Below, in pieces: positions 1-9,128 of a stretch of DNA of 57,263 nt. A model generated the notes under the pieces. The model worked only from the letters and a program-made list of their open reading frames with translations. It had not been told where the DNA came from and made no database searches. Position 1 is the stretch's first letter. Each line of letters begins with the position of its first letter. Both the position numbers and the translations under genes were made by a program. Source of the stretch: an uncultured Prevotellaceae bacterium. GTDB taxonomy: Bacteria; Bacteroidota; Bacteroidia; Bacteroidales; Bacteroidaceae. The stretch spans positions 1 to 57,263 of the forward strand of contig CAMBDA010000019.1 in NCBI GenBank assembly GCA_945865175.1. Direction: 5' to 3'.

Positions 1-250
1 TGTTCTGCGCATTGCAGCGGAGCAGCAGGTGCTCCATCTGCAGGGCCTTGGGCATAAGGGAGACCTGGGAATCCATGCCGCAGAGCATGCGGAAAGCCGA
101 GTCGGCATCTGTCCGCATGAGCGAGTCGGCTATTGTGAGTCGCCTTTGAAATTCCCCCTTCTGCTGCTGGCAGCCGCTCAGGGGCATCAGAGTGAACAGG
201 AGAATGAGGATTCCTGCTGGCAGGGTAATTGGTTTCCTTCCTTTCCGCAT
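1..250 (-). CDS. Lipoprotein of TPR-regulator type, 5' part only
   Basis: Read leftward from an ATG at 248-250, the frame stays open to the window edge (83 codons), so the C-terminus is missing. The N-terminus has basic residues, a hydrophobic stretch and a lipobox ending LMPLSGC, which marks an exported lipoprotein. The following IADSLMRTDADSAFRML resembles the first helical repeat of Bacteroidetes TPR-containing membrane regulators of the SusR/DUF6377 kind, but the diagnostic C-terminal domain lies outside the window, so this is inference. A stop in the same frame lies four codons upstream, so no longer start exists. It begins 13 bases after the preceding AAA-ATPase gene on the same strand and may be co-transcribed with it. 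Confidence 0.6.
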   Translation of the reverse strand, partial: MRKGRKPITLPAGILILLFTLMPLSGCQQQKGEFQRRLTIADSLMRTDADSAFRMLCGMDSQVSLMPKALQMEHLLLRCNAQN

Positions 251-263
251 GGCGTTTCTTCAT

Positions 264-1832
264 TCAGGCGCGCTCTGTCTTCCAGTCCCCGATGGTGCGG
301 CGTTCGGGATCGAAATTGATGCCCACCTTCACTATGGGCAGTCCCGAGAGGGCGAACTTGGAGGCGTAGTCCTTCAGGTCAATCTGGTCCATGGCGGCCT
401 GGGCGGACTTGTTGAGCTTCAGCTCGAAGAGATAAAGGGCCTGCTTTGTGCGCAGTACCATGTCCACACGGCCTGTGGGGGTGCGGACCTCCACGTCAGC
501 AAAATAGCCTGTGACAAGGGTGAAGATGATATAGAGCACCTGCTGGTAGTGGCCCTCTGAATTGGCATTGTCGCAATAGGGGACGGTGAGGAGGAACTGC
601 TGCAGAAGCTCCATGGCACCGTCCACATCCCCCTGGGCAAGACGCTGGGCCATACGGCGGGCGGTGTTGTTCACCACCAGTGTGTTGGGCGTGATATAGG
701 CGGGAATGAGCGAGCGGGTGAGCCCGATGCGTACCTCGCGGTTGGGGATGTCGAGTGTATAGTAGTTGAAATCGCGGTTGTAACCCTTGATGGTGATGTA
801 GCCGCTCTGGTAGAGGAGGGGCATGATGGTGGTCATTCCCTCTGTGGGTGCGTCAAAGTCGCTGGCATCGCCTTCCATCAGGTGGATGTCGGCAGGCTGG
901 GTGCCGAACCTGCGCATCATCTCGATGAGATAGGTGGGCGTGCCGGAGGCGAACCAGTAGTTTGTCAGCTCATGGTCCTGGAAGGCGTTGAGCAGGCTGT
1001 AGGGATTGAATATGCCGGGCGAGGGCCACGTGAAGTGATAGCCGTCATACTGCCGTTTCATACCCTCTATTGCTTCTTCGCGGGTAATCTGCTGAGCCTG
1101 GGCGAAATCATCGATATAGTCGGTCATCTGGGTGAGCATCTCCTCCTCGGTGATACCGCACACTCCTGCATAGTCGGGGCGCATGGAGATGTTCTTCAGG
1201 TTGTTCAGCTCGCTGAAGATGCTGAGCTGGGAGAATTTGGTGATGCCCGTGAGGAAGACAAACTGCAGATAGGGGTCCGAGGCCTTCAACGGGGAGTAGA
1301 AGTTGCGCATCACATTGCGCAGGATGGGCAGGGCCGTTTCCTCGTGCACCACATCCAGCAGCGGAGCGTCATACTCATCGATGAGGATGACCACCTTCTT
1401 GCCCGTCTTATGGTATGCTGCCTGAATCAATGCAGTGAAACGGTCGTTGTTGTCCGTTGCCGGATGGGTGATGCCATACCGCCCCTCGTATTCGGCAAGG
1501 CGGTTTCCCAGATACCGCTCCAGCTGGTCCTTCTCCATGTGCTTGCCCAGGCTCATGTCGAAACGCAGCACAGGATATTCCACCCATTCCTTCTCCAGCC
1601 GTTCCATGGCCAGCCCCTTGAACAGTTCCCTCTTTCCCTCGAAATAGGCCTGGAGCGTGGACACAAGCAACGACTTGCCGAACCGCCGGGGACGGCTCAG
1701 GAAGATATACTTGCTGAGATGTACCATATTCCAGATATACTCAGTCTTGTCAATGTAGAGACAGTCAAGGTTTATCACCTCGGAGAATGTCTGTATGCCC
1801 ACGGGCAACCGCTTCAGTTTGTTCATATCCAT
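264..1832 (-). CDS. AAA-ATPase-like / PD-(D/E)XK nuclease superfamily protein
   Basis: The 522 residues fit the full length of the large Bacteroidetes family combining an AAA-ATPase_like domain (PF09820) with a C-terminal PDDEXK_9 domain (PF08011). Visible features are the N-terminal LPVGIQTFSEVI, a P-loop-like RPRRFGKSLL near residue 50, a Walker B-like VVILIDEYDAPL near residue 150, and a nuclease-fold core GRVDMVL then LFELKL near residues 450-470, which keeps the D and E-x-K residues. The biological role is not established; the family occurs in many divergent copies per genome. A second ATG lies two codons into the frame (1826). The gene sits behind a canonical promoter at 1868-1899 that belongs to a sequence repeated twice more in this window, which suggests promoter and gene spread as a unit. 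Confidence 0.85.
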   Translation of the reverse strand: MDMNKLKRLPVGIQTFSEVINLDCLYIDKTEYIWNMVHLSKYIFLSRPRRFGKSLLVSTLQAYFEGKRELFKGLAMERLEKEWVEYPVLRFDMSLGKHMEKDQLERYLGNRLAEYEGRYGITHPATDNNDRFTALIQAAYHKTGKKVVILIDEYDAPLLDVVHEETALPILRNVMRNFYSPLKASDPYLQFVFLTGITKFSQLSIFSELNNLKNISMRPDYAGVCGITEEEMLTQMTDYIDDFAQAQQITREEAIEGMKRQYDGYHFTWPSPGIFNPYSLLNAFQDHELTNYWFASGTPTYLIEMMRRFGTQPADIHLMEGDASDFDAPTEGMTTIMPLLYQSGYITIKGYNRDFNYYTLDIPNREVRIGLTRSLIPAYITPNTLVVNNTARRMAQRLAQGDVDGAMELLQQFLLTVPYCDNANSEGHYQQVLYIIFTLVTGYFADVEVRTPTGRVDMVLRTKQALYLFELKLNKSAQAAMDQIDLKDYASKFALSGLPIVKVGINFDPERRTIGDWKTERA

Positions 1833-1840
1833 GCTGGTTT

Positions 1841-1913
1841 TTGCTGCGTTTCGTGCCTATTCACCTGCAAAGCTACGCTTTTATTCCGAAACAGGCAAGG
1901 GAAGCAAAGGAAA
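1841..1913 (-). promoter_or_regulatory. Recurrent promoter module, copy A
   Basis: On the minus strand this holds CTTG, a 20-base gap and TAGCTTTG (1868-1875), matching the Bacteroidetes -33/-7 consensus, about 35 bases upstream of the AAA-ATPase start. Roughly 70 bases around it, including GGAATAAAAGCGTAGC and the following TTGCAGGTGAATAG, recur at 30735-30810 and in part at 57214-57263, far more than a promoter consensus would explain. Confidence 0.75.
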
Positions 1914-2008
1914 AAATAGGGAATGAATCGGAGAAGGGGCAAATAGGCCGGTTGGAGCATTCTTCCTAATGTCATGATAGGCAATGCGCATGCCAGATAC
2001 CTACAGGA

Positions 2009-2041
2009 AGAGGGTGTGCCACGCTGAGCGGCACACCCTCT
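2009..2041 (-). terminator. Strong hairpin downstream of the giant LamG gene
   Basis: AGAGGGTGTGCC (2009-2020) pairs perfectly with GGCACACCCTCT (2030-2041) across a 9-base loop, 28 bases past the stop of the leftward gene ending at 2070. There is no long T tract on either strand, so it is either a weak intrinsic terminator or a 3' end-protecting hairpin. Confidence 0.6.
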
Positions 2042-2069
2042 CTTCAGATGGTTCGGATGGATGAAGCTT

Positions 2070-5000
2070 TTACTTCACCATCACGGTTTTGCCATTGATG
2101 ATGTAGAGGCCCTTGGTGGTGCGTTCTACCTTGATGCCATTGATGGTGTAGATGGAGCCGTTTGCTACAGGAGCCTGGATGGCACTATCAATGCCAGAGC
2201 CGCTGGTACCGAAGGTGGGATACTCACCGTCGGCCATGCCACACTGCCAAGGAGTGCCCCAGCCCACTACGCTCTGCTGGAGGACAGAGAAGTTGTTGCC
2301 ATCGTAGTACTGGATGCCGGAGGTCTTGTCGCCACCTGACAGGGAGATACCGTTGATGTCGTACCACAGGGCGGTCACGTCCTTCTGGGTGAGGGCACGG
2401 TCATAGACGCGAGCCGTAACGATTTCCCAGTTGTTGCCATGGCTGGCTGCTCCGGCACTGGCATCGCCACCGATGCAGAACCAGCGGGCTGCCATTGCGG
2501 GCATACCCATATTTCCGACTGCGGGAACAGCTCCACAAAGCGTGCCGTTGACATACATGTAGGCCATGCCAGCCTCCTTGTCCCATACACCCACTGTGTG
2601 GTAGTAGGCCTTGGGCTGGGGCTTGATGCCGCTCTGTGCCCAGCAGTAGCCACCGCCCACATGAGGCAGGAAGGTCATCTCGTTGTTGCGCGTGTCGTTG
2701 GCAATGAGGAAGCCCGTGCCGCCGCCTTCGTGAGCCGAGAACCACTTGGACTCAACGCCAGCAGGAATGCTGGTGTAGTCGACCAGGAACAGGGCCTCAA
2801 GGGTGTGGCCGTCGGCCAGAGCGTTCTCGAACTGGCCATTGCCTCCATAGGTGACCTTGTAGTAGCTTGAAGGATTCTTGCTGTATTCGGCCTGCATGTG
2901 TGCAGTGTTGCGGCCGTAGGTAGCATTGAAGCTAACCTGGGGCGTGCCGAACTGCTCAACCGTGTTCTGCATCGGAGAAATGTCCTCGGCCGAACCGTCC
3001 TCGTTGAATACCACATCCAGCAGGTCGGCCTTGGGCACAACACTCTCGGAAGCACCCTTGAGGGCACCGAAGTTGCTGTTGGTGTTGTTCCATACCACGA
3101 TGTCCTCGTATACAGCATCCGGTGTGAGCTCATCCTGGCCGCCACCGATGATGCCGCCTCCACGGTTCATGGTGCCGGCTGCATAGGACTTGGACACATG
3201 GAGCATGTCGCGCACACGTCCGATGAGACCACCGGCAAGGTCGGTCTCGCTCTGGATGTCCACGTTGGTGTAGCAGTTGGTGAGCACGGAAGGACCACCG
3301 ATGTTGCCCACCAGACCGCCGGCATAGCCAGTGGCCACGGCCAGCTTACCGGTTACCCATACGTTGGTGAGGGTGCTCACACCCTTGGAACCGTTGGCTG
3401 TGATGAAGTCGTTATGGCCCATGTAGCCGGCCAGGATGCCGGTGCCTGATGTGGTAGAAGCCACATTGGCATTCTCGAAGCCCAGGTCGGTGACATCACC
3501 GCAGAGGATGCCGAAGAAACTGTTGTAGGAAGTCTCGGGATTGGTGCAGGTGAAATTGCGGATTACATGGCCCTTGCCGTCGAAGTGTACCATGTTCTGG
3601 TAGCCGCGGCCGCTGGCCTCGTCGGTGCTCAGGTTGAGGGGTGTCCAGTCGGTCACGCCGGCCATGTCGATGTCGTCCTCCAGCTGGATCCATGTCACCT
3701 CGCCGGTGCGCATGTAGCGACGCAGCATACGCAGTTCGTCCACGGTGGCAACCTTGTAAGGATCGGCCTCAGAGCCGCTGTAGAAATCGAGGGCAGAGTT
3801 GGGATTGTTGCTCAGGTCGCCGTTGTCGGCCATGTACACAATGGCGTGGGTGGCATCGAGCACAGGCATCGGGTCGGCATTGTCGCCACCCAGGTTCTGG
3901 CGCCATACCACATCCTTGTGGGAGAGTTTGCCGTTGAGCATATAGGCAACCATACCGCTGGCCAGTTCCTCGGCAGTTATCTGCTGGGCAGAAGGATTGT
4001 CCTGGCAGCCCTCTCCCAGGGCGTTGAGATAGAAGCAGTTGCTCATTGCCACATTGGTAGGGTTGCGCGAGATGACGGCGCTACTAGCGCTCTGTACCTG
4101 GATGTCGGCGATATTGAGGCAGCCCTGTACAGTGGTGCCTGCAACAGAAGACCAGCCGAGGATGCCACCGCAGCTGGTGGTGCCCTCGCCGATGATGGAG
4201 CCGTCGAAGAGGCAATACTTGATTATGCTGGCACCGTCTGCAACGGCCAGGATGCCTGCATGTGTGCCGTCGCCGCTAACACCGCTGATGATGTTCACGC
4301 TCGAATGTACGTTCTGGATAAGGCTGTAGTCATAGGAATGGGCGGCCACGCCGGCTGCATACTTGGAGCTGGTGCTGATGGTGCCCTCTACCTTCAGGTT
4401 CTTCACCTGGGCTCCTCCGCGGAGCTGGCTGAAGAGGGCAGCATCGTTAGACTCACGCATCATGTCCACATGGATGGTGTGGTTCTGTCCGTCCAGTGTG
4501 CCGGTGAAACTGCTCATCATCATGAATTCGTTGAAGACGGAGATGTCGTTGTCGAGCACTATGTCGAGTCCGGTCTGTCCGCCGTTCACCATGGTGGTGA
4601 CGTAGGCCATCTGCTTGTAGTCGGCCACGTGGACGGTGCCGTTCTCGTCGGTGGTGGGATAGTAGCCACTCGTCTTCAGGATGGCCTTCTCCTGGGCCTG
4701 CTCCTTGGTGTAGCGCCCGTCGGAATAGATGCCGAACACCTCGTCCAGAATGGCAACGGTGGCCTGTTCATCCTCGTTGCTCAAGGTGGAAGCGATAGAG
4801 TAGATGGCCTCTGCCTCCTTGGCCAGGTCGATGTAGGCCCACTTGCACTCGATGATTTCCTTGTATACACTGCTCAGCTCCTCCACTACCGCATACTTTT
4901 CGGCTGCGGTCTGGGCGGCGGAAGCTGCTTCCTGGGCTGCGGCGATGCGGTCGCGCAGGGTCTGCGAGAAACCGGGATACTGTGCAAAGTCATCGCCTGT

Positions 5001-7886
5001 AGACGGCACGTACTCCATGATGGTGGCCGCACGCGCCAGCATGCTTTCCAGTGCTTCATCAAGGCCGTCGCCGGCCTCTTCCAGTGTGCCCTGATAGGTG
5101 ACATGGATGTCGCCGATGCCCACCCATTCGTTGGAACCCCACTTGGAGCCCGGGTTCTTGATGCCGATGGTGAGTGTGCCGTCGGTCACCTCTGCGATGA
5201 CACGGTTGGGATAGCGTCCGGCACGGAAGGCATAGCAGGCACTCTGGATGCCGTGCATCACATAGCCGATGACATTGCCCTCAAGGTCCAGAATCTCGCG
5301 GTCGCGGACAGAAGCGTTCTCGCCAATCCAGCTGTTCTCCTTGTCCACAGCCTCGTCCACGGGAATCATGCCCTCGAGGTCGGCCTGCAGGTAGTTGATG
5401 TTACCATTGGCATAGATGTAGGGATAGTACTGGAGGGCATTCTGGTCGTCGTAGGGACGGTAGGCACCATGGATTTCCAGTTCATAGAGTCCGTTCTCCA
5501 GGCCGGTGATGGTCTGGTACATGTCGAAGGTGCCGCTGCCCCAGTATTCGGCAGCCGTCATGATGCCGTCCTCATCCTTGCCATAGCCTGTCATGCGGGC
5601 ACCCTCCCATCCGTCGAATCCATTCTCGAAGCGGGGGTTGGTGAAAAGGCTGGTGATTTCGGTGCCGGGCACCACACCATTGGCAATGGCCGTCTGCAGC
5701 ATCTGGTCCATGCGCACCTTCTCCTCCTCGAGCTGCTCATTGGTGAGCAGGAGGCTCTCGATGATGTAGCTGTAGGAACCGTTGGGCCAGGCTTCGTTGT
5801 CGCCGGGCTTCAGGTCACCGTCCAGATACTCCTCCAGCTGGTCGCTGTATTCGTTGGTCAGGCCGGGATGCTCCTCCAGATAGGTGCGCACGCTGTTCAC
5901 GGCCTCCTCGTAGGAGGCATACGCCTGCTGGCTCTTTGCCAGTTCGGCACGCTGGGCCACCACCTGTGCATACACCTCGCCAAAGGCTTCGAGGGTGGCG
6001 GTTCCGCCCAGTTCCGCAACCAGGGCGTTGAATGTGTCAATGAGTTCCTGACGGGCTACGAGTTCCTCCACATATTCCTGCTCCAAGGCCGCCATGTTCT
6101 TGATGAACGTGGCCACACTGGCCTCGTTTTCGGGATACAGGTTTGCAAACTCCCCGCCAGCCTTGGCATAGACAATGCCACGGGTGGTATCGAAGGTGGG
6201 ATACGGGTCGCCGGCCTCGATGTTCTGATACCAAACGGGCTCGCTGAACGACTGGCCGTTGAGCCTCCATGTCAGTTCGCCGTTTTCTACTGCATAAGCG
6301 TCGAGCAATGTCACCTGCTCGTCTACCGTGTTGTAGCAGTTGGTTATCTTGCCCGAACCACGATACAGGTACTTGCCCTCGTCGTTGCCCGACACATCGG
6401 CCACGGCCCAGCAGCCAGTCAGGGTGGCAGAAGTGCCCACCCATCCGCTGATGGCGCCAGACTCCTTGTCGCCAATCACGGTACCCGTGGCACAGCTGTT
6501 GGTCAGGAAGAAGGTGGCGCCAGAATCGTCACAGCAACCTATGATGCCGCCGGCGTTGGCTCCATGGGCCACCACCTCGCCATGGTTGGCCAGACGGTCC
6601 ATGGTGACAGTGCCGCTACCGGGGACAGACGCACCGATGAAACCGCCCGTGAAGGCAGCGCCCTCCACATGGCTGTCCTCGGTGATGACAAGATTCTTCA
6701 GCGTACAGCCGCTTGTGGCGATACGCACAAGACCCATGGGAGTCGTCTCGGGGGCGACGATGTCGAGCTTCACACTGTGTCCCTGTCCGTCGAGTGTGCC
6801 GCGGAAGGTGGGCAGTGAGGGATTCTGCAGCCCGCTCAGGTCAAGGTCGGCCGTGAGACGCACCTTGACAGAGGCCTTGCGGGTGGCGATGTAGGTGCGC
6901 ACCCAGTTCCACTGCTGCACATTGCCCACTAGGAAATATCCGTCCTCGTCGGTGGACACGAACTCATCGTTCAGCTCGCCACAAGTGGAGCACACACCGT
7001 TCTCGTCCCACTGGTGCTTGTCGGGCTCCGTCATGTCGGTGCCGCAGAGGTCGTACCATAGGGCTTCCACCTCGCCTCCCTCCAGGGGCTTGTCGTAGAT
7101 GCGCGCAGCAACGATTTCCCAGTTGTTGGCCGACTGTGCCTCCATGTTGCCGGAGGCATCGCCGCCGATGCCAAACCACTGGGCAGCCGTGGCGGGGAAC
7201 TTCAGGTCGCCCTCGGCACTGGCCTCTCCGGCCAGCTTACCATTAATATATATATAGGCCTTCCCTGCTTCCTTGTTCCATACGCCCACCATGTGGTAGT
7301 AGGTGAAAGGCGAGGGCACAATGCCGCTCTGCGCCCAACGGTAGGCACCGCCTACGTGAGGCAGGAAGTTCAGTTCATAACCACGTCCGCTGCCGTTAAT
7401 CATCAGGCCCGTGCCGCCACCCTCATGGCCGGAGAAGGGCTTTGCCTCCTTGTCCAGGATTTTCTCATAGTTGACAGAGAACAGCACCTCCAGGGAGTGG
7501 CCGTCGGCCAGGGCATCCTTGAAAGCCTGGTTTTCACTGTACTCAACCCTGTAATAGTTCGATGTTCCCGCACCGTAGGCATTGGTCATACGGGCAGAGT
7601 TGCGGCCGAACTTCTCGTTGAGAGCCACCTCGGGGGTGCCCATCGTCTTCACCTCCATCTGCATGGGTGACACGTCAACGGCATTGCCATCGTCGGTAAA
7701 CTGTACGTCGAGCAGGTCGGCCACAGGCAGGGCCACCTCTTCTGCACGTGTTTCCACTCGTTCCGGTTCTGCAGGAGCCGGACTTTGGGGAGAAGCCGGG
7801 GTGGGGCTCATCTCCAAGGCCCAAGACAAAGTTGCGCCGGAGAGAAGCAACCCGAAAAGGGTTGCAGAGAGTATTCTCTTCTTCAT
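2070..7886 (-). CDS. Giant secreted multidomain protein with two LamG-like domains
   Basis: This 1938-residue protein begins with a signal peptide (residues 1-23) and a proline-rich linker. A LamG/concanavalin-A-like domain at about 50-285 is duplicated at about 1610-1850; both copies carry FLPHVGG and YYHxVGVW motifs. Between them lie three stretches of GLUG/beta-helix-like repeats (about 330-560, 1120-1340, 1390-1590; phrases such as FRGTLDGQGHSV and FTGTLDGQNHTI), two helical, coil-rich segments (about 590-730 and 960-1050), and a jelly-roll-like region near 770-950 (GLENGLYELEIHGAYRP). A CxxCG pair follows the first LamG domain. The C-terminus ends YTINGIKV then KGLYIINGKTVMVK, a tail common in secreted Prevotella proteins and possibly a sorting signal. 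No catalytic motif was found. It is probably a surface adhesin or glycan-binding protein; the exact ligand cannot be read from sequence. Confidence 0.8.
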   Translation of the reverse strand: MKKRILSATLFGLLLSGATLSWALEMSPTPASPQSPAPAEPERVETRAEEVALPVADLLDVQFTDDGNAVDVSPMQMEVKTMGTPEVALNEKFGRNSARMTNAYGAGTSNYYRVEYSENQAFKDALADGHSLEVLFSVNYEKILDKEAKPFSGHEGGGTGLMINGSGRGYELNFLPHVGGAYRWAQSGIVPSPFTYYHMVGVWNKEAGKAYIYINGKLAGEASAEGDLKFPATAAQWFGIGGDASGNMEAQSANNWEIVAARIYDKPLEGGEVEALWYDLCGTDMTEPDKHQWDENGVCSTCGELNDEFVSTDEDGYFLVGNVQQWNWVRTYIATRKASVKVRLTADLDLSGLQNPSLPTFRGTLDGQGHSVKLDIVAPETTPMGLVRIATSGCTLKNLVITEDSHVEGAAFTGGFIGASVPGSGTVTMDRLANHGEVVAHGANAGGIIGCCDDSGATFFLTNSCATGTVIGDKESGAISGWVGTSATLTGCWAVADVSGNDEGKYLYRGSGKITNCYNTVDEQVTLLDAYAVENGELTWRLNGQSFSEPVWYQNIEAGDPYPTFDTTRGIVYAKAGGEFANLYPENEASVATFIKNMAALEQEYVEELVARQELIDTFNALVAELGGTATLEAFGEVYAQVVAQRAELAKSQQAYASYEEAVNSVRTYLEEHPGLTNEYSDQLEEYLDGDLKPGDNEAWPNGSYSYIIESLLLTNEQLEEEKVRMDQMLQTAIANGVVPGTEITSLFTNPRFENGFDGWEGARMTGYGKDEDGIMTAAEYWGSGTFDMYQTITGLENGLYELEIHGAYRPYDDQNALQYYPYIYANGNINYLQADLEGMIPVDEAVDKENSWIGENASVRDREILDLEGNVIGYVMHGIQSACYAFRAGRYPNRVIAEVTDGTLTIGIKNPGSKWGSNEWVGIGDIHVTYQGTLEEAGDGLDEALESMLARAATIMEYVPSTGDDFAQYPGFSQTLRDRIAAAQEAASAAQTAAEKYAVVEELSSVYKEIIECKWAYIDLAKEAEAIYSIASTLSNEDEQATVAILDEVFGIYSDGRYTKEQAQEKAILKTSGYYPTTDENGTVHVADYKQMAYVTTMVNGGQTGLDIVLDNDISVFNEFMMMSSFTGTLDGQNHTIHVDMMRESNDAALFSQLRGGAQVKNLKVEGTISTSSKYAAGVAAHSYDYSLIQNVHSSVNIISGVSGDGTHAGILAVADGASIIKYCLFDGSIIGEGTTSCGGILGWSSVAGTTVQGCLNIADIQVQSASSAVISRNPTNVAMSNCFYLNALGEGCQDNPSAQQITAEELASGMVAYMLNGKLSHKDVVWRQNLGGDNADPMPVLDATHAIVYMADNGDLSNNPNSALDFYSGSEADPYKVATVDELRMLRRYMRTGEVTWIQLEDDIDMAGVTDWTPLNLSTDEASGRGYQNMVHFDGKGHVIRNFTCTNPETSYNSFFGILCGDVTDLGFENANVASTTSGTGILAGYMGHNDFITANGSKGVSTLTNVWVTGKLAVATGYAGGLVGNIGGPSVLTNCYTNVDIQSETDLAGGLIGRVRDMLHVSKSYAAGTMNRGGGIIGGGQDELTPDAVYEDIVVWNNTNSNFGALKGASESVVPKADLLDVVFNEDGSAEDISPMQNTVEQFGTPQVSFNATYGRNTAHMQAEYSKNPSSYYKVTYGGNGQFENALADGHTLEALFLVDYTSIPAGVESKWFSAHEGGGTGFLIANDTRNNEMTFLPHVGGGYCWAQSGIKPQPKAYYHTVGVWDKEAGMAYMYVNGTLCGAVPAVGNMGMPAMAARWFCIGGDASAGAASHGNNWEIVTARVYDRALTQKDVTALWYDINGISLSGGDKTSGIQYYDGNNFSVLQQSVVGWGTPWQCGMADGEYPTFGTSGSGIDSAIQAPVANGSIYTINGIKVERTTKGLYIINGKTVMVK

Positions 7887-7933
7887 ACACTAAAAATTGT
7901 TATAAAATGGGTAATTTCTTTTTGTTTCTTTGG

Positions 7934-7966
7934 CAAAGATATAAACAATCTGTACATCCCCCAAAA
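7934..7966 (-). promoter_or_regulatory. Promoter of the giant LamG gene
   Basis: The minus strand reads TTTTG, a gap of about 20 bases and TATCTTTG (7934-7941), an exact TAnnTTTG -7 box, 48 bases upstream of the ATG at 7886. Confidence 0.7.
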
Positions 7967-8043
7967 AAAGCACCGGAAAATCCGCGTTCAAGGGTGAAAT
8001 TCGAACGAACTTGTTACATTTAGATGAAAAAAGGGCACCGGAC

Positions 8044-9018
8044 TCAGACAATACGGCCCGCTACGTAGTCGATATAGGCATGAAGGGCCTCGCGGATGGC
8101 AGGGTCTCCGTCCTCGGGCACCAGCCCCGCCGCCATGTACTGGAATTCCTGCATGGCCCACTCGGCATATGCGATTCCGTTCTGCTGGCGCGTATAGTCG
8201 ACCATGCGCTGGATGTCGGAGGGAGAAGCCTGCTGGCGGCGAATCTTCAAGGCCAGGTTTTTCATCTCCGGATCACCGCCCCTGAGGACAGCATGAATGG
8301 CAGGAAGGGTGAGCTTTCCCTCCTTCATGTCGTTGCCCGCAGGCTTGCCCACATCGTGCTTGTCGTCGTAGTCGAAGATGTCGTCGCGGAGCTGGAAGCA
8401 GATGCCCGTTATCTGCCCTACCTGGCGCAGATGCTCCACATCATCGTCGCTGCCACCGGCAAGGATGGCCCCTATCTGCGAACAGGCCGCGAAAAGGGAG
8501 GCCGTCTTCTTGCGGATGACACTGTAGTAGCTCTTTTCGTCGATGATGTCCGACTGCGTGTTGTACAGCTGCAAGAGTTCCCCATCGGCCAGCGTCTGCC
8601 CCAGCTGTGCCACCAGCCCCACTACCTGGGTGGACTGGGTGAGTGCCGCATGCTCCAGGGCCATGCTCAGCACATAGTCGCCCACCAGCACCGCCGCCTT
8701 GTTGCCAAAGCGTGCATTCACACTGGCCTGCCCCCTCCGCCTATCGCTCTCGTCCACCACATCGTCGTGGACCAGACTGGCCGTATGAAGCATTTCCAGT
8801 GCCACAGCGGCATGGAGCACCTCCTGGGTACACCGGCCCACCATGCGTGCCGACAGGATGACGAGAATGGGTCTCATCATCTTTCCCAGTCGCTGGCGCA
8901 TGTGCACAAGAGCCTCGTTGAGAATGGGGTTCTCGTGGGACATGACCTTTTCAAACATGCTTCTGAATGCGTCCAGTTCCGCTGCAACAGGCGCTTGTAT
9001 CTTGTCTAATGGATTCAC
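8044..9018 (-). CDS. Long-chain polyprenyl diphosphate synthase
   Basis: This 324-residue enzyme of the trans-isoprenyl diphosphate synthase family condenses isopentenyl diphosphate onto an allylic primer to make the side chain of menaquinone or a related long prenyl diphosphate. Both aspartate-rich Mg-binding motifs are present: DDVVDESDRRRG near residue 85 and DDIFDYDD near residue 215. Length is normal for the IspB/octaprenyl group; chain length cannot be read reliably from the sequence. It is divergent from polA across a 110-base gap, and a -7 box (TAATTTTG on the minus strand at 9037-9044) precedes it. The first ATG is used and gives a typical N-terminus. Confidence 0.9.
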   Translation of the reverse strand: MNPLDKIQAPVAAELDAFRSMFEKVMSHENPILNEALVHMRQRLGKMMRPILVILSARMVGRCTQEVLHAAVALEMLHTASLVHDDVVDESDRRRGQASVNARFGNKAAVLVGDYVLSMALEHAALTQSTQVVGLVAQLGQTLADGELLQLYNTQSDIIDEKSYYSVIRKKTASLFAACSQIGAILAGGSDDDVEHLRQVGQITGICFQLRDDIFDYDDKHDVGKPAGNDMKEGKLTLPAIHAVLRGGDPEMKNLALKIRRQQASPSDIQRMVDYTRQQNGIAYAEWAMQEFQYMAAGLVPEDGDPAIREALHAYIDYVAGRIV

Positions 9019-9036
9019 TTTCGCTTAAAATTTTTG

Positions 9037-9044
9037 CAAAATTA
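9037..9044 (-). promoter_or_regulatory. -7 box of the polyprenyl synthase promoter
   Basis: TAATTTTG on the minus strand matches TAnnTTTG and ends 19 bases before the ATG at 9018. I see no equally good box for the divergent polA gene in the same gap. Confidence 0.5.
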
Positions 9045-9128
9045 CATAAAAAAGATGACCGATTCATATTTTTTAGGTAAATTTACCGCAAATTTCAGCA
9101 GAATCAACCAAAATACATCATCTGAGCA

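Noticed and set aside
3567..6818. 1083-codon open frame on the plus strand
   Set aside because: It lies wholly antisense to the giant LamG gene, has no recognisable domain or signal, and is explained by GC-rich codon bias. The opposite strand encodes clear repeats and a signal peptide.
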